From positions 270,604 through 334,603 of the forward strand of contig NZ_JACWFG010000001.1 of NCBI RefSeq assembly GCF_019749295.1: a DNA stretch of 64,000 nt, given 5' to 3'. Position 1 is the stretch's first letter. The number at the start of each line of letters is the position of its first letter. This document shows positions 39,156 through 50,307 of this stretch, piece after piece. The position numbers and the translations under genes were made by a program. The notes below the pieces were generated by a model. It worked only from the letters and a program-made list of their open reading frames with translations. It was not told the DNA's origin and searched no databases. Source of the DNA: Neobacillus niacini (lineage in GTDB: Bacteria; Bacillota; Bacilli; Bacillales; Cytobacillaceae).

Positions 39156-40037
39156 TTACTTTTTATTTACTTGGTTCATAACTTCTTCAGCGAAGTTGTC
39201 TTCACGCTTTTCGATACCTTCGCCTACTTCGTAACGTACGAATTCACGAACAGTAGCACCTTTTGATTCAACAAACTGACGAACTTTTTGGTCAGGGTTT
39301 TTAACAAAAGTTTGGTCAAGTAAGCATACATCTTCAAAATACTTCCCAAGACGACCTTCAACCATTTTAGCAACGATATTTTCAGGCTTACCTTCGTTAA
39401 GTGCCTGTTGAGTTAATACTTGGCGCTCACGTTCAACTTCTTCTTGAGACACTTGGTCACGAGAAACATATAAAGGTCTGATTGCTGCAATTTGCATAGA
39501 AACATCTTTCGCTGCATCTGCATCAGTAGTACCTTCTAAAACAGTTAGTACTGAGATACGTCCACCCATGTGAAGGTATGCACCAAAAGCATCATTATCA
39601 GTTTTTGATAATAAAGCAAAACGACGAAGAGAAAGCTTTTCACCAATTTTTGCAATTGCAGCATTGATGTAGTCTGCTACAGTCACTCCATTAATAGTTT
39701 GCGCAGAAGCTTCTTCAACTGTTGCTGGCTTGTTAGCAAGCAAGTGTGCAGCTAATTCTTTTACAAGGTTTTGGAACGCTTCGTTCTTAGCAACGAAGTC
39801 TGTTTCAGAGTTTACTTCTAGGATAACTGCGTTATTACCTTCAGCAACAACATATGTTAAACCTTCTGCAGCAACACGGTCACCTTTTTTCGCAGCTTTA
39901 GCAATTCCCTTTTCTCGTAAGTAGTCGATTGCTTGTTCCATATCACCATTTGTTTCTGTTAACGCCTTTTTACAATCCATCATGCCTGCGCCTGTTTTTT
40001 CACGTAGTTCTTTTACCATTTGAGCAGTAACTGCCAT
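39156..40037 (-). CDS. tsf: Elongation factor Ts
   Basis: A 293-aa nucleotide exchange factor for EF-Tu. The N-terminal UBA-like start ([19 protein letters not shown]) and the core [10 protein letters not shown] are family signatures. AGGAGG precedes the ATG. It is paired with rpsB, with a terminator-like hairpin between them. Confidence 0.97.
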   Translation of the reverse strand: MAVTAQMVKELREKTGAGMMDCKKALTETNGDMEQAIDYLREKGIAKAAKKGDRVAAEGLTYVVAEGNNAVILEVNSETDFVAKNEAFQNLVKELAAHLLANKPATVEEASAQTINGVTVADYINAAIAKIGEKLSLRRFALLSKTDNDAFGAYLHMGGRISVLTVLEGTTDADAAKDVSMQIAAIRPLYVSRDQVSQEEVERERQVLTQQALNEGKPENIVAKMVEGRLGKYFEDVCLLDQTFVKNPDQKVRQFVESKGATVREFVRYEVGEGIEKREDNFAEEVMNQVNKK

Positions 40038-40112
40038 AATATATTTCCTCCTTTAATCGCTTATGTACATACTATTAGCTTAGCCACCTGAGCGCTAAGG
40101 TAAACCTTTAAA

Positions 40113-40148
40113 AAAAGGTGATAAAGGGTCTCCCTCTTATCACCTTTT
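40113..40148 (-). terminator. Hairpin terminator between rpsB and tsf
   Basis: Twelve-base perfect arms (AAAAGGTGATAA/TTATCACCTTTT) with an extra inner AGGG/CCCT pairing are followed by a few T residues on the minus strand. It probably allows partial read-through so that S2 exceeds EF-Ts. Confidence 0.8.
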
Positions 40149-40168
40149 ATTAGTTCAAACTATTTGAA

Positions 40169-40885
<717 letters not shown>

Positions 40886-40986
40886 CTATGGTTTCGTTTT
40901 CCTCCGCTTGTCTCATATTTGAACAGCAACTGTTTTTACAGCACCGGCTGTTAAATCAACAAGCGTGTGTAATAACACCGTTAAAT

Positions 40987-41015
40987 AATATAGCATATGA
41001 AAAGATAACAATCAA
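40987..41015 (-). promoter_or_regulatory. Predicted sigma-A promoter of rpsB
   Basis: On the minus strand, -35 TTGATT (41010-41015), a 17-base spacer and -10 TATATT (40987-40992). The resulting leader (about 40980-40874) contains a CTGT-aaaa-ACAG hairpin near 40940 and could carry S2 autoregulation, which I cannot verify. Confidence 0.7.
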
Positions 41016-41031
41016 GTTTTACTTCAGAAAA

Positions 41032-41056
41032 AAATCCCCGGTAAAACCAGGGATTT
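41032..41056 (-). terminator. Intrinsic terminator after codY
   Basis: Arms AAATCCC-c-GGT and ACC-a-GGGATTT have one mismatch and a three-base loop, followed by T residues on the minus strand, eight bases after the codY stop. Confidence 0.85.
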
Positions 41057-41064
41057 AATTTCTA

Positions 41065-41844
41065 TTAGTTAGATCTCAACTTATCAAGTTCAACTAGGAA
41101 TTTATCGTTTAGCACTTTGATATACGTTCCTTTCATACCAAGAGAACGTGATTCAATTACTCCAGCACTTTCAAGCTTTCTTAGAGCATTAACAATTACA
41201 GAACGAGTAATACCTACACGGTCTGCAATCTTTGAAGCAACAAGCAGGCCTTCGTGACCATTTAATTCTTCAAAGATATGTTCAATCGCTTCAAGTTCGC
41301 TGTAAGATAATGAACTGATTGCCATTTGAACAACAGCCTTACTTCTAGCTTCTTCTTCAATTTCTTCTGACTTTTCACGTAAGATTTCCATTCCAACAAC
41401 AGTTGCACCATACTCAGCAAGAATAAGGTCATCATCATGGAACTTTTCTTCCAATCTTGCAAGGATTAATGTTCCCAGACGTTCACCGCCGCCAATAATT
41501 GGCACAATAGTGGTTAATCCTTCACGGAATAGGTCTCTATTTTCAACAGGAAATGCTGTGTATTGACTTTCAACATCAAGATTTGAAGATGTCTCTTGAA
41601 TATTAAATAGACCATTAATATATTCTTCAGGAAATTGTCTATCCTCCAGCATTTTTTTCATACGGTCATTTTCGATTTGCTGATTTATAGCAAAACCTAA
41701 AAGCTTACCACGGCGGCTGACAACGAAAATATTTGCTTCAATTACTTCACTTAGGGTCTCTGACATTTCCTTGAAATTCACAGGTTTTCCTGCTGCTTTT
41801 TGTAATAATACATTAATCTTTCTTGTTTTTGTAAGTAAATCCAT
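41065..41844 (-). CDS. codY: GTP-sensing global transcriptional repressor CodY
   Basis: A 259-aa regulator, exactly the B. subtilis length. The N-terminal GAF domain binds branched-chain amino acids; the C-terminal winged helix contains [19 protein letters not shown] (about residues 203-221). It represses stationary-phase and nutrient genes when GTP and branched-chain amino acids are high. The ATG at 41844 follows AGGAGG; nine upstream codons were rejected. It closes the hslV-hslU-codY unit. A likely target, nupN, is in the same window. Confidence 0.97.
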   Translation of the reverse strand: MDLLTKTRKINVLLQKAAGKPVNFKEMSETLSEVIEANIFVVSRRGKLLGFAINQQIENDRMKKMLEDRQFPEEYINGLFNIQETSSNLDVESQYTAFPVENRDLFREGLTTIVPIIGGGERLGTLILARLEEKFHDDDLILAEYGATVVGMEILREKSEEIEEEARSKAVVQMAISSLSYSELEAIEHIFEELNGHEGLLVASKIADRVGITRSVIVNALRKLESAGVIESRSLGMKGTYIKVLNDKFLVELDKLRSN

Positions 41845-41913
41845 CTGTTTCTTCCTCCTAATTAACTGCAACCATTATTAAGTTTTATTGTTATAAATAT
41901 TCAAATTTGTAAT

Positions 41914-43317
41914 TTACAATATAAATTGGCTTAAATCTTTATTTTTCGAAATTGCTCCAAGCTTATCATCAACATACTGTGGAGTAATCGCTATTTTCTC
42001 CATTAAAATATCTGGTGCTTCAAAAGATAAGTCTTCTAGTAACTTTTCCAATATTGTGTGAAGTCTTCTAGCCCCAATATTATCCGTATTTTGATTCACT
42101 TCGAAAGCAACCTCAGCAATTCTACGAATAGCATCGTCAGAAAATTCAATTTGTATACCTTCTGTTTCTAATAAAGCTTGATATTGTTTAATTAGAGCAT
42201 TATCAGGTTCAATCAAAATCCTGAAGAAATCATCCACTGTTAATTTAGTTAACTCAACACGGATTGGTAAACGCCCTTGTAATTCTGGGATTAAATCTGA
42301 TGGTTTTGACATATGAAAAGCACCAGCAGCAATAAATAAAATATAATCGGTTTTAATGGATCCATATTTCGTTACGATTGTTGAACCTTCAACAATTGGT
42401 AAAATATCTCGCTGGACCCCTTCACGAGAAACATCTGCTGATGAACCACCTGCATTTTTACTTGCAATTTTATCAATTTCATCTATAAAGATAATTCCTG
42501 TCTGTTCTGCACGGTAAACAGCTTCCGTTGTAACCTCGTCCATATCAATCAATCTTGCCGCTTCTTCATTCGTTAGCACTTTTCTTGCTTCACTAACTGT
42601 CAATTTCCGTTTCTTGCGTTTCTTAGGCATAAAGCTGCTCAATGCATCTTGCATGTTCATACCCATTTGTTCCATTCCTGATCCTTGAAGCATATCAAAC
42701 ATGGAAGGCGTTTGCTCTTCAACTTCCACCGTAACAATTTCGTCTTCTAATTGACCGAGAGCAAGCTTCTCCCTAACAATTTTTCGTTTTTCAGTCACGG
42801 AGTAATCTTCTTGGTGAGTTTCTTGCTCAGCAGTTTGATTGCCGCCGCCAAACAACATCTCAAGCGGATTTTTATAATTTTGTGCTTTTTTCGCAGATGG
42901 AACAAGTAAATCAACAAGCCTTGCATTTGCGTTTTCCTCAGCACGTTCTTTTACAGCTAACATTCTATCTTCTTTCACTAATCTGACAGATGTTTCAACG
43001 AGGTCACGAACCATAGATTCAACATCACGGCCAACATAGCCGACTTCCGTAAATTTAGTAGCCTCTACTTTAACAAATGGTGCACCAACTAACTTGGCAA
43101 TTCTACGGGCAATTTCTGTTTTACCTACACCGGTTGGACCTATCATTAAAATATTTTTAGGAATAATTTCTTCACGGAGTTTTTCGTTTAACAAACCTCT
43201 TCTGTAACGATTTCTAAGTGCAACTGCAACTGCCTTTTTTGCATCTTTTTGACCGATAATATATTGATCAAGTCTTTCAACAATTTGGCGCGGTGTTAGG
43301 TTGTCTGTTTTAGCCAT
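41914..43317 (-). CDS. hslU: ATP-dependent protease ATPase subunit HslU (ClpY)
   Basis: A 467-aa AAA+ unfoldase, the B. subtilis ClpY length. Walker A GPTGVGKT is at 60-67, the Walker B region is [11 protein letters not shown], and the intermediate domain (about 110-245) has the charged, Gln/Glu-rich sequence typical of HslU. It feeds substrates to HslV, encoded 17 bp upstream. Confidence 0.97.
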   Translation of the reverse strand: MAKTDNLTPRQIVERLDQYIIGQKDAKKAVAVALRNRYRRGLLNEKLREEIIPKNILMIGPTGVGKTEIARRIAKLVGAPFVKVEATKFTEVGYVGRDVESMVRDLVETSVRLVKEDRMLAVKERAEENANARLVDLLVPSAKKAQNYKNPLEMLFGGGNQTAEQETHQEDYSVTEKRKIVREKLALGQLEDEIVTVEVEEQTPSMFDMLQGSGMEQMGMNMQDALSSFMPKKRKKRKLTVSEARKVLTNEEAARLIDMDEVTTEAVYRAEQTGIIFIDEIDKIASKNAGGSSADVSREGVQRDILPIVEGSTIVTKYGSIKTDYILFIAAGAFHMSKPSDLIPELQGRLPIRVELTKLTVDDFFRILIEPDNALIKQYQALLETEGIQIEFSDDAIRRIAEVAFEVNQNTDNIGARRLHTILEKLLEDLSFEAPDILMEKIAITPQYVDDKLGAISKNKDLSQFIL

Positions 43318-43334
43318 TGTAAGGTTCCCTCCCG

Positions 43335-43877
43335 TTAGAGCTCTTCCACGATAATGTTGTGGTTTGTATACACACAGATTTCAGCAGCTATTTCTAAAGA
43401 AGCCTTTGCAATTTCTTTTGCAGAAAGATGGTCACCTGCATATTTCTTTAGTGAGCGTCCAGCTGCTAACGCATAATTACCACCTGATCCGATTGCTAAA
43501 ATTCCATCGTCAGGTTCAATTACTTCTCCTGTTCCCGATACGAGGAGTAAATCTTCTTTATTCATGACGATTAACATTGCTTCTAGCTTTCTTAGTACCT
43601 TATCACTTCTCCACTGTTTAGCTAGCTCTACTGCGGCTCTTTGGAGGTTACCGTTATATTCTTCTAGTTTCCCTTCAAACATCTCAAAAAGGGTAAATGC
43701 ATCTGCAACAGATCCGGCAAATCCTGCCAATACTCTTCCATTAAATATCTTTCTTACCTTTTTTGCTGTGTGCTTCATCACTACTGCATTACCAAATGTG
43801 ACTTGGCCATCACCAGACATTGAACATTGACCATTATGATGGACTGCAAATATCGTCGTAGCATGAAATTGGTTCAT
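43335..43877 (-). CDS. hslV: ATP-dependent protease peptidase subunit HslV (ClpQ)
   Basis: A 180-aa proteasome-like peptidase (B. subtilis ClpQ 181). I use the second of two adjacent ATGs (43877), seven bases after GGAGG; the open frame continues 24 codons upstream without support. The protein begins [11 protein letters not shown]. subtilis has MSSFHATTIF and is reported to use an N-terminal serine; here the residue after Met is Asn, so the nucleophile may be the conserved Thr of ATTIF after processing. [10 protein letters not shown] and [12 protein letters not shown] are intact. Confidence 0.95.
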   Translation of the reverse strand: MNQFHATTIFAVHHNGQCSMSGDGQVTFGNAVVMKHTAKKVRKIFNGRVLAGFAGSVADAFTLFEMFEGKLEEYNGNLQRAAVELAKQWRSDKVLRKLEAMLIVMNKEDLLLVSGTGEVIEPDDGILAIGSGGNYALAAGRSLKKYAGDHLSAKEIAKASLEIAAEICVYTNHNIIVEEL

Positions 43878-44224
43878 CATTAATCCTCCTCTTGCATTTC
43901 TATTAGTAAACCTATGTAACAAGAGATTATCATAAGAAGACAAGTGCATTACACTAGAATAGTATGAAAACTTTATTCATTTATTCCCTTTTAAGTATGG
44001 GCATATACGTTTCAATTGTTCCATTAAACCTCACTTGTTCACCCATGAACAAGAAAAAATTCACGTCCGAGCATATTGGATTGTCCAATTGTATATTGTC
44101 GTTAATTTCTCACCATTTGTAAATGGCTATGTACTAACGTTAATAAATTAGTCACATTATTAATATATCCACATCACAAAGGCTACTAAAGCGTAACACA
44201 CTTCTTTCTCCCTTGCAATAAAAT
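43878..44224. other. 347-bp gap between trmFO and hslV (codV absent)
   Basis: In B. subtilis this place holds codV (xerC-like tyrosine recombinase). Here all frames are full of stops and no recombinase motif remains. I see a hairpin with 7-base arms CTTGTTC/GAACAAG (44034-44053) and several short AT-rich inverted repeats, but no clear terminator after trmFO and no convincing promoter for hslV. Confidence 0.6.
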
Positions 44225-45532
44225 TTACAAAACCTTCACAAAGTTCTGAATTGTTTCTAATGCCCTATTTGCATGCTGCAGATTACGCTCCTGTTTCCCC
44301 TTAATCTTCTGAGGTAAATCCGGGAATAGCCCAAAATTAGCATTCATGGGTTGGAAATTTTTCGCATTCGCCGTTGTAATATAACGCGCCATGCTTCCAA
44401 TTGCTGTTTCCACAGGAAATTCAAGCGGTTCATTGCCCATAGCTAACCTAGCAGCATTGATTCCAGCGGCTAGTCCACTTGCAGCTGATTCAACATAACC
44501 TTCCACACCTGTCATCTGACCTGCGAAAAACAGATTTTCTCGTTCCCTAAATTGATACGAAGCTTTAAGTACCTTAGGTGAATTGATAAAAGTATTACGG
44601 TGCATAACCCCGTAGCGAACAATTTCTGCATTCTCAAGACCTGGAATTAACTGAATGACCTCTTTCTGCGGACCCCATTTTAAATGGGTTTGAAAGCCAA
44701 CAATATTGTAAAGAGTGCCTGCAGCATCGTCTTGACGCAATTGTACAACAGCATAAGGTCTTTTCCCTGTTTTTGGATCTTCTAAACCAACTGGCTTTAG
44801 CGGACCAAATAACATTGTTTTCTTTCCTCTTTGTGCCATAACTTCAATTGGCATACAGCCTTCGAAAAAGATTTCCTTTTCAAATTCCTTTAAAGGAACT
44901 GTTTCAGCTGCAATTAACGCATCATAAAATGTGTTGAACTCTTCCTCCGTCATTGGACAATTTAAATAAGCAGCTTCACCTTTATCATATCTCGATTTTA
45001 GATAAACCTTATCCATATTAATGCTGTCCTTTTCAAGAATAGGTGCAGCAGCATCATAAAAATAAAGGTAATCCTCACCTGTTAAAGATTTTAATTGCGC
45101 AGATAACTCAGGGCTCGTTAGTGGACCTGTAGCAATTATTGTGATCCCCTCTGGTATCTCTGTCACTTCCTCATTGATTACTGTTACATTTTCATGATTT
45201 TTTACCATATCTGTCACTTTTGCCGCAAACTCATGCCGGTCTACCGCTAAAGCTCCTCCAGCTGGAACTGAGCATGCATCCGCAGCAGCAATAATTACAG
45301 AGTCAAGTAACCTCATCTCTTCCTTTAATACACCGACAGCATTTGTCAAAGTATTGGCCCTTAAGGAGTTACTGCATACCAATTCAGCAAATTTATCCGT
45401 ATGATGTGCAGGTGTTTGTTTAACTGGTCTCATCTCATAAAGCCGGACTTTTACACCGCGTTTAGCAATCTGCCACGCAGCCTCACTTCCAGCCAAACCT
45501 GCCCCGATTACATTTATTGTGACATCGTTCAT
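44225..45532 (-). CDS. trmFO: Folate/FAD-dependent tRNA (uracil-54) methyltransferase TrmFO
   Basis: A 435-aa flavoenzyme (same length as B. subtilis Gid/TrmFO) forming T54 in tRNA from methylene-tetrahydrofolate. The FAD-binding loop is [14 protein letters not shown] near the N terminus; the C-terminal [20 protein letters not shown] is diagnostic. The ATG at 45532 follows AGGAGG; 12 upstream codons were rejected. It lies after topA as in B. subtilis. Confidence 0.96.
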   Translation of the reverse strand: MNDVTINVIGAGLAGSEAAWQIAKRGVKVRLYEMRPVKQTPAHHTDKFAELVCSNSLRANTLTNAVGVLKEEMRLLDSVIIAAADACSVPAGGALAVDRHEFAAKVTDMVKNHENVTVINEEVTEIPEGITIIATGPLTSPELSAQLKSLTGEDYLYFYDAAAPILEKDSINMDKVYLKSRYDKGEAAYLNCPMTEEEFNTFYDALIAAETVPLKEFEKEIFFEGCMPIEVMAQRGKKTMLFGPLKPVGLEDPKTGKRPYAVVQLRQDDAAGTLYNIVGFQTHLKWGPQKEVIQLIPGLENAEIVRYGVMHRNTFINSPKVLKASYQFRERENLFFAGQMTGVEGYVESAASGLAAGINAARLAMGNEPLEFPVETAIGSMARYITTANAKNFQPMNANFGLFPDLPQKIKGKQERNLQHANRALETIQNFVKVL

Positions 45533-45717
45533 ATATTTACCTCCTGATTTTTCAAAGCTGATGATCAATCATTTTAGCTTTACTTTTTACTATGATTACT
45601 TTTCCCTCTTTTTAGCCCATCTTGCATTGTACTATACGAATCAAAAACAAAAAAGTTTTATGATTATAAAAAAAGCAGCAGCCCCTTGGCGCTGGAGTTG
45701 GAATGAAATAAATAGAA

Positions 45718-45740
45718 AAGAGTGAGCTGTGCTCACCCTT
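45718..45740 (-). terminator. Intrinsic terminator after topA
   Basis: GTGAGC/GCTCAC arms with a TGT loop, extended by AAG/CTT past one mismatch, overlap the topA stop and are followed by TTCTATTT on the minus strand. Confidence 0.6.
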
Positions 45741-47817
45741 AGCTTTGTGGTTCTTCTTTGTAATCACATTCTGTACATTGTACTTGGACACCCTTTTTTA
45801 ATTTCTTTTCTACGAGTGTTCCTTCACATTTAGGACAGGCCCTTGGTAAAGGTTTATCCCATGAAATAAATTCACACGCTGGAAACGTGTCACAGCCGTA
45901 AAAGATTCTTTTCTTCTTACTTTTACGTTCAATGATATTTCCCTCTTTACATTTTGGACAGGTAACTCCGATTTCTTTTACAATGGCTTTTGTATTCCGG
46001 CAATCCGGAAAATTGCTGCACGCCATGAACTTACCATATCTGCCCATTTTAAACACCATTGGATTATTGCATAATTCACAATCCTCGCCTGCTGGCTCAT
46101 CTTTGATTTCAACTGATTGCATTTCTTTTTCTGCAATAACAAGATGTTTCTCAAACTCCTGATAAAACCCGTCAATGATTTTAACCCAGCTGACTTTTCC
46201 GTCTTCAACATTGTCTAAATCCTGCTCCATTTTGGCGGTAAAATCAACATTGATAATATCCGGAAAGAATTCTAAGATTAATTCATCGACAATTTCACCT
46301 AACTCAGTAGGAACAAATCTTTTATTATCAAGTGCAACATATCCTCGCTTTTGGATTGTATCTAAAGTTGGTGCATAGGTAGATGGACGTCCGATACCTA
46401 GTTCTTCAAGAGTTCTCACTAATCTAGCCTCTGTGTACCTTGGCGGCGGCTGCGTAAAATGTTGTTTTGGTTCAATATCCTTTTTGAAAACAACATCACC
46501 TTCTTGTAGATTTGGCAGCATTTTATCCCGTTCCTCAACTTGATCATCTGAACCTTCCACATACAGCTTCATAAATCCCGGAAACTTTATTTTTGATCCA
46601 GTTGCACGGAATAGGACATTCCCATTTTGCAAGTCAACGCTCATCGTATCCATGACAGCCTGTGCCATTTGACTAGCTAGAAACCTCTCCCAAATTAATT
46701 TATATAACCGTAATTGATCCCTTGATAAAAATTGCTTCAGACTGTTAGGGTCACGTAATACACTAGTCGGACGTATGGCCTCGTGTGCGTCTTGTGCATT
46801 GCTTTGTTTTTTTTCTTTTCTTTGATCTTCTTTTAAGTACTCCTTGCCATATTCACTAAGGATATATTCTGCAGCCTCTTTTTGAGCTACTTCAGATATA
46901 CGGGTCGAGTCTGTTCTCATATAGGTGATGAGACCCACTGTTCCTGATGAACCAAGTTCAATTCCCTCGTATAATTGCTGTGCCAGCATCATTGTTTTCT
47001 TAGCACGAAAATTGAGTTTCCTAGCTGCCTCCTGCTGGAGGGAAGATGTGATAAATGGAGGAGATGGATTTCTTTTTCTCTCTTTTTTGGTTACAGAAAC
47101 CACCTTGAAATTATCGCCTTCCATTTGTTTTAAAATCTCATTAACATCTTGTTCAGATTTCAACTCTGTTTTCTCTTTGTTAGCTAGAGAGAAATAAGCC
47201 GCACTAAAGTGATCTTTCCCCTTAAGCAATTCTCCTTCTATGGTCCAATACTCTTCTGGAATAAATGCTTTTATTTCATTCTCTCGTTCTATGATTAAAC
47301 GAACCGCGGTAGATTGTACGCGTCCGGCACTTAGTCCTTTTTTTACTTTTTTCCAGAGAAGCGGGCTAATGTTATAACCGACTAGACGATCTAAAACTCT
47401 TCTTGCTTGCTGAGCATCAACTAAATCCATATTGATTGGCCGCGGGTGCTTAAACGATTCTTTAATTGCCTCTTTGGTAATTTCATTAAACACAACACGA
47501 CAGTCTGAATGTATATCTACATTTAAACTATGTGCAAGGTGCCATGCAATAGCTTCCCCTTCACGATCCGGGTCAGCTGCGAGATAAACTTTTTTTGCTT
47601 TTTTGGCTGCTGTCTTTAGCTCTTTTAAAACTGGGCCTTTTCCGCGAATCGTAATGTATTTAGGTTCAAAATTATTTTCTTTAGAGACACCCATTTGACT
47701 TCTAGGCAAATCACGGACATGTCCCATGGAAGCTTTAACTTTATATTTTTTTCCTAAGTATCGCTCGATTGTTTTCGCTTTAGCCGGCGATTCTACTATT
47801 ACCAGAAACTCTGACAT
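45739..47817 (-). CDS. topA: DNA topoisomerase I
   Basis: A 692-aa type IA topoisomerase (B. subtilis 691) relaxing negative supercoils. The N-terminal Toprim domain starts [18 protein letters not shown]; the catalytic tyrosine is in [12 protein letters not shown]. The C terminus carries three Cys4 zinc ribbons (CELC ... CRNT, CPKC ... CEF, CPKC ... CTEC). The ATG at 47817 follows GAGGAGG by nine bases; six upstream codons were rejected. It has a close promoter and a possible distal one. Confidence 0.97.
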   Translation of the reverse strand: MSEFLVIVESPAKAKTIERYLGKKYKVKASMGHVRDLPRSQMGVSKENNFEPKYITIRGKGPVLKELKTAAKKAKKVYLAADPDREGEAIAWHLAHSLNVDIHSDCRVVFNEITKEAIKESFKHPRPINMDLVDAQQARRVLDRLVGYNISPLLWKKVKKGLSAGRVQSTAVRLIIERENEIKAFIPEEYWTIEGELLKGKDHFSAAYFSLANKEKTELKSEQDVNEILKQMEGDNFKVVSVTKKERKRNPSPPFITSSLQQEAARKLNFRAKKTMMLAQQLYEGIELGSSGTVGLITYMRTDSTRISEVAQKEAAEYILSEYGKEYLKEDQRKEKKQSNAQDAHEAIRPTSVLRDPNSLKQFLSRDQLRLYKLIWERFLASQMAQAVMDTMSVDLQNGNVLFRATGSKIKFPGFMKLYVEGSDDQVEERDKMLPNLQEGDVVFKKDIEPKQHFTQPPPRYTEARLVRTLEELGIGRPSTYAPTLDTIQKRGYVALDNKRFVPTELGEIVDELILEFFPDIINVDFTAKMEQDLDNVEDGKVSWVKIIDGFYQEFEKHLVIAEKEMQSVEIKDEPAGEDCELCNNPMVFKMGRYGKFMACSNFPDCRNTKAIVKEIGVTCPKCKEGNIIERKSKKKRIFYGCDTFPACEFISWDKPLPRACPKCEGTLVEKKLKKGVQVQCTECDYKEEPQS

Positions 47818-47846
47818 GCTAATAATCCTCCTCAAGGGGATATAGA

Positions 47847-47875
47847 AGTGTAAAGCACCCTGAAGTCACAATCAA
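47847..47875 (-). promoter_or_regulatory. Candidate proximal topA promoter
   Basis: On the minus strand, -35 TTGATT (47870-47875), 17-base spacer, -10 TACACT (47847-47852), giving a leader of about 23 bases that includes the GAGGAGG site. Confidence 0.5.
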
Positions 47876-47911
47876 TTCAGACCTGCTTACATTTGAGAAG
47901 TTTTCCTAAAT

Positions 47912-47931
47912 TCCAAGTTTTCGAACTTGGA
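47912..47931. other. Perfect hairpin/palindrome upstream of topA
   Basis: TCCAAGTT (47912-47919) and AACTTGGA (47924-47931) pair perfectly around a four-base loop. No T-run follows on either strand, so it is not an obvious terminator; it could be an operator or an RNA structure. Confidence 0.55.
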
Positions 47932-48033
47932 CCGGAGAAAATACTTTACAAAAATGACTTATCCCAATTTTTTTACTTTTTATATAATGAATCCTGGACA
48001 GAATGGATTACATATTCGGTAATAATATTTATT

Positions 48034-48062
48034 ATTCTTCATTAAATGACTACTGATGTCAA
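48034..48062 (-). promoter_or_regulatory. Candidate distal promoter in the topA-dprA gap
   Basis: On the minus strand, a perfect -35 TTGACA (48057-48062), 17-base spacer and -10 AAGAAT (48034-48039). A cre-like site ends five bases upstream of the -35. The transcript would start about 210 bases before topA. Confidence 0.4.
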
Positions 48063-48067
48063 TGATA

Positions 48068-48083
48068 ACGAAACCGTTTACAA
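48068..48083. promoter_or_regulatory. Candidate cre (CcpA) site upstream of topA
   Basis: The 16-mer at 48068-48083 matches the cre consensus WTGNAANCGNWWNCAW at every defined position except one (C for the T at position 2). It is centred about 48 bases upstream of the predicted distal start. Confidence 0.4.
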
Positions 48084-48255
48084 CTAATTAATGATAATCA
48101 TACGCCAAATTATTCCTATTTACACATTCTTTTTTCGGATATCTGTTGGAAAATGTATAACATATTAGAAAAAATTTCAAGCTTTTTTAGGATAATTCTC
48201 AAATTACCCAAAAAATACCTTCAATATCTATGGATATTCATTGGTATAAAAAATG

Positions 48256-49122
48256 TTATATTCGAAGTTCTTCCAAAATATCCTCACTTCGCATTACTAG
48301 TTTTGCACCTTGTTGAATTAGGTCATTCGTCCCCTGCGAATGTGGATTAAAGATACTGCCCGGCAGCGAAAAAACCTCGCGGCCTTCATTTAGTGCATAG
48401 CTCGCTGTAATTAGTGAGCCGCTTTTTCTTTTTGCTTCTATTATAAATGTACCATTTGACATCCCGCTGATAATTCGGTTACGTGCTGGAAATTGCCACC
48501 GTACTGGCTTGGTATCTGGGGGATATTCAGAAACGACAAGCTGTGTCTTCATCATTTCTATAGCTAATTCAACATTTTCCTTCGGATAGATATGATTAAA
48601 ACCCCCGGCTATAACAGCAATGGTTGCCCCCCCGTTTTTCATTGCATATTCATGAGCAAGAGTGTCAATCCCATTTGCCAAACCACTGACAATGACTAAT
48701 CCTTTTTCCACTAATGGAGGAAACATTATTCGGATTGCATTCCTCCCATATTGAGTTGATTCTCGCGAACCCACTACTGCCAGTTTGTGCTGTTTTCCCA
48801 GCAAAGATAGATCACCCTTGGCAAATAACACCCAGGGCGGCTGATAGATTTCTTTTAAGAGCCCGGGGTAATCTTCATCTAGGATGGTGATCGTCTTAAT
48901 TCCGTTATTTTCGTACTGCCGGATTTGTTCAGTGATAAATTTTGTTTGTAATGGTGTTATTGAAGGAAAGTTTGTTTGTGTTGTAGAAGGGAATAGGTTT
49001 TGTTGGATGTAGTGTGGTTTTATTGGGAGAGATGTGTCTTTTTTTAAATAATGTAATGCTGCATTCCAGGAAATACCGGGACTATGCATTAAAGCTATGA
49101 GTTTTTCTCTTATTTCATCCAT
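48256..49122 (-). CDS. dprA: DNA-processing protein DprA (Smf)
   Basis: A 288-aa protein loading RecA on incoming single-stranded DNA in transformation. An N-terminal helical region is followed by a Rossmann fold with VVGSRESTQYGRNAIR, GLANGIDTLAHEYAM and SGSLITASYALNEGREVFSLPG. Length is close to B. subtilis Smf (297). It lies between sucD and topA, the usual Bacillus position, with a GC-rich repeat just upstream. Confidence 0.95.
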   Translation of the reverse strand: MDEIREKLIALMHSPGISWNAALHYLKKDTSLPIKPHYIQQNLFPSTTQTNFPSITPLQTKFITEQIRQYENNGIKTITILDEDYPGLLKEIYQPPWVLFAKGDLSLLGKQHKLAVVGSRESTQYGRNAIRIMFPPLVEKGLVIVSGLANGIDTLAHEYAMKNGGATIAVIAGGFNHIYPKENVELAIEMMKTQLVVSEYPPDTKPVRWQFPARNRIISGMSNGTFIIEAKRKSGSLITASYALNEGREVFSLPGSIFNPHSQGTNDLIQQGAKLVMRSEDILEELRI

Positions 49123-49147
49123 TCTTGGCCTCCACTAATTGAAATTC

Positions 49148-49328
49148 GGCTGTGTTAATAGGTTGTCGATTTGTGCTCCAGGCACTTCGCTTTCCGCAGG
49201 CGGTTCGGGAAGCCTCCTCGGCGCTGGTGCGCCTGTGGGGTCTCCCCTGTCCCGTCCTCCTGCAGGAGTCTCGTGCCTTCCGCAAAAATCAACAAGTTCT
49301 AAAAACAACAATTCCCCTTAACACAGCC
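49148..49328. repeat. GC-rich interspersed repeat, copy 3 (with terminal inverted repeats)
   Basis: Lies between sucD and dprA. The ends are perfect 11-base inverted repeats (GGCTGTGTTAA at 49148-49158, TTAACACAGCC at 49318-49328). The core has outer stem GGCAC (49181-49185)/GTGCC (49273-49277), inner hairpin GGCGC/GCGCC (49220-49233), GGGG-TCT-CCCC and CTCCTGCAGGAG. It is the most complete of the three copies and lacks the 60-base extra segment of copy 1. Short open frames across it are not credible genes. Confidence 0.88.
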
Positions 49329-49341
49329 CTAATTAGAAAAG

Positions 49342-49374
49342 AGAAATAGCCCCTTAGGGATAGGGACTATTTCT
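49342..49374 (-). terminator. Intrinsic terminator after sucD
   Basis: AGAAATAG-c-CCC and GGG-a-CTATTTCT arms with a nine-base loop lie just after the sucD stop; TCTTTTC follows on the minus strand. Confidence 0.7.
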
Positions 49375-49381
49375 ACTATTC

Positions 49382-50284
49382 TTAGTGTGTTTTACACTTG
49401 TCGTATATACCTTGTTCTTTTAGTACTTCGATTAATGTTTCACCCATAACGGATGGTGTATCTGCTACTTTAATTCCGCATTCGTTCATTACGCGGATTT
49501 TTTCGTCTGCAGTTCCTTTACCGCCTGAAATAATCGCACCAGCATGGCCCATGCGCTTTCCAGGAGGCGCCGTACGCCCGCCGATGAAGCCGACAACAGG
49601 TTTAGTCATATTGGCTTTTACCCACTCCGCAGCTTCTTCTTCAGCTGTACCGCCGATTTCACCAATCATGATAACCGCATAGGTTTCAGGATCTTCATTA
49701 AACGCTTTTAATACGTCGATAAAGTTTGTACCGTTAACTGGGTCGCCGCCAATTCCAACAGCTGTAGTTTGACCAATTCCAGCTTGAGTTAATTGATGTA
49801 CAGCTTCGTAAGTTAATGTTCCGGAACGGGAAACAACACCAACATGGCCTTTTGTATGGATGTAACCAGGCATAATGCCAATTTTACATTCATCAGCTGT
49901 AATGACACCAGGGCAGTTAGGACCTACTAAACGAGTCTTTTTGCCTTCCATATAACGTTTAACTTTGACCATATCTAATACTGGGATGTGCTCAGTAATA
50001 CAGATGGCTAAATCTAATTCAGCATCGACAGCTTCAATAATGGCGTCTGCTGCAAATGGTGCTGGAACATAGATAACAGAAGCAGTAGCGCCTGTAGCAG
50101 CAACAGCTTCACTTACTGTGTTAAATACAGGTACTCCTTCTACTTCCATGCCGCCTTTACCTGGAGTGGTACCTGCAACAATTTGTGTACCGTATTCTAG
50201 CATTTGTTTTGTATGAAAAAGGGCAGTTGAACCTGTAATCCCTTGAACTATAACTTTGGTATCTTTATTAATAAAAACGCTCAC
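49382..50284 (-). CDS. sucD: Succinyl-CoA synthetase alpha subunit
   Basis: A 300-aa TCA-cycle subunit that binds CoA and carries the phosphohistidine (His in [17 protein letters not shown]). CoA-binding [13 protein letters not shown] is at the N terminus and GPNCPGVIT near 123. The start is GTG after AAAGGGG. It follows sucC by 23 bp and ends in a terminator. Confidence 0.97.
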   Translation of the reverse strand: MSVFINKDTKVIVQGITGSTALFHTKQMLEYGTQIVAGTTPGKGGMEVEGVPVFNTVSEAVAATGATASVIYVPAPFAADAIIEAVDAELDLAICITEHIPVLDMVKVKRYMEGKKTRLVGPNCPGVITADECKIGIMPGYIHTKGHVGVVSRSGTLTYEAVHQLTQAGIGQTTAVGIGGDPVNGTNFIDVLKAFNEDPETYAVIMIGEIGGTAEEEAAEWVKANMTKPVVGFIGGRTAPPGKRMGHAGAIISGGKGTADEKIRVMNECGIKVADTPSVMGETLIEVLKEQGIYDKCKTH

Positions 50285-50307
50285 GATAATTCCCCTTTCT
50301 TTCGATC

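Larger units (their letters stand above)
47818..48255. other. 438-bp topA-dprA intergenic region
   Basis: No supportable gene. On the minus strand I see two promoter-like sequences (48034-48062 and 47847-47875), a cre-like site, a Fur-box-like site and a perfect 8-bp hairpin. A plus-strand open frame (48153-48350) runs into dprA antisense and has no ribosome-binding site or family resemblance. A small unannotated RNA from the distal promoter is possible. Confidence 0.5.

Noticed and set aside
44034..44053. Hairpin in the codV gap as a trmFO terminator
   Set aside because: The T-run on the minus strand precedes the stem instead of following it, and the hairpin is about 170 bases from the gene end.
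45519..45725. 68-codon plus-strand open frame in the topA-trmFO gap
   Set aside because: Phe/Tyr-rich translation of AT-rich spacer and terminator; no start signal.
48153..48350. 65-codon plus-strand open frame in the topA-dprA gap
   Set aside because: Runs into dprA antisense, lacks a ribosome-binding site and shows no family resemblance.
49139..49349. Plus-strand open frames over repeat copy 3
   Set aside because: Proline/serine-rich translations of the repeat, no start signal, opposite to all other genes.
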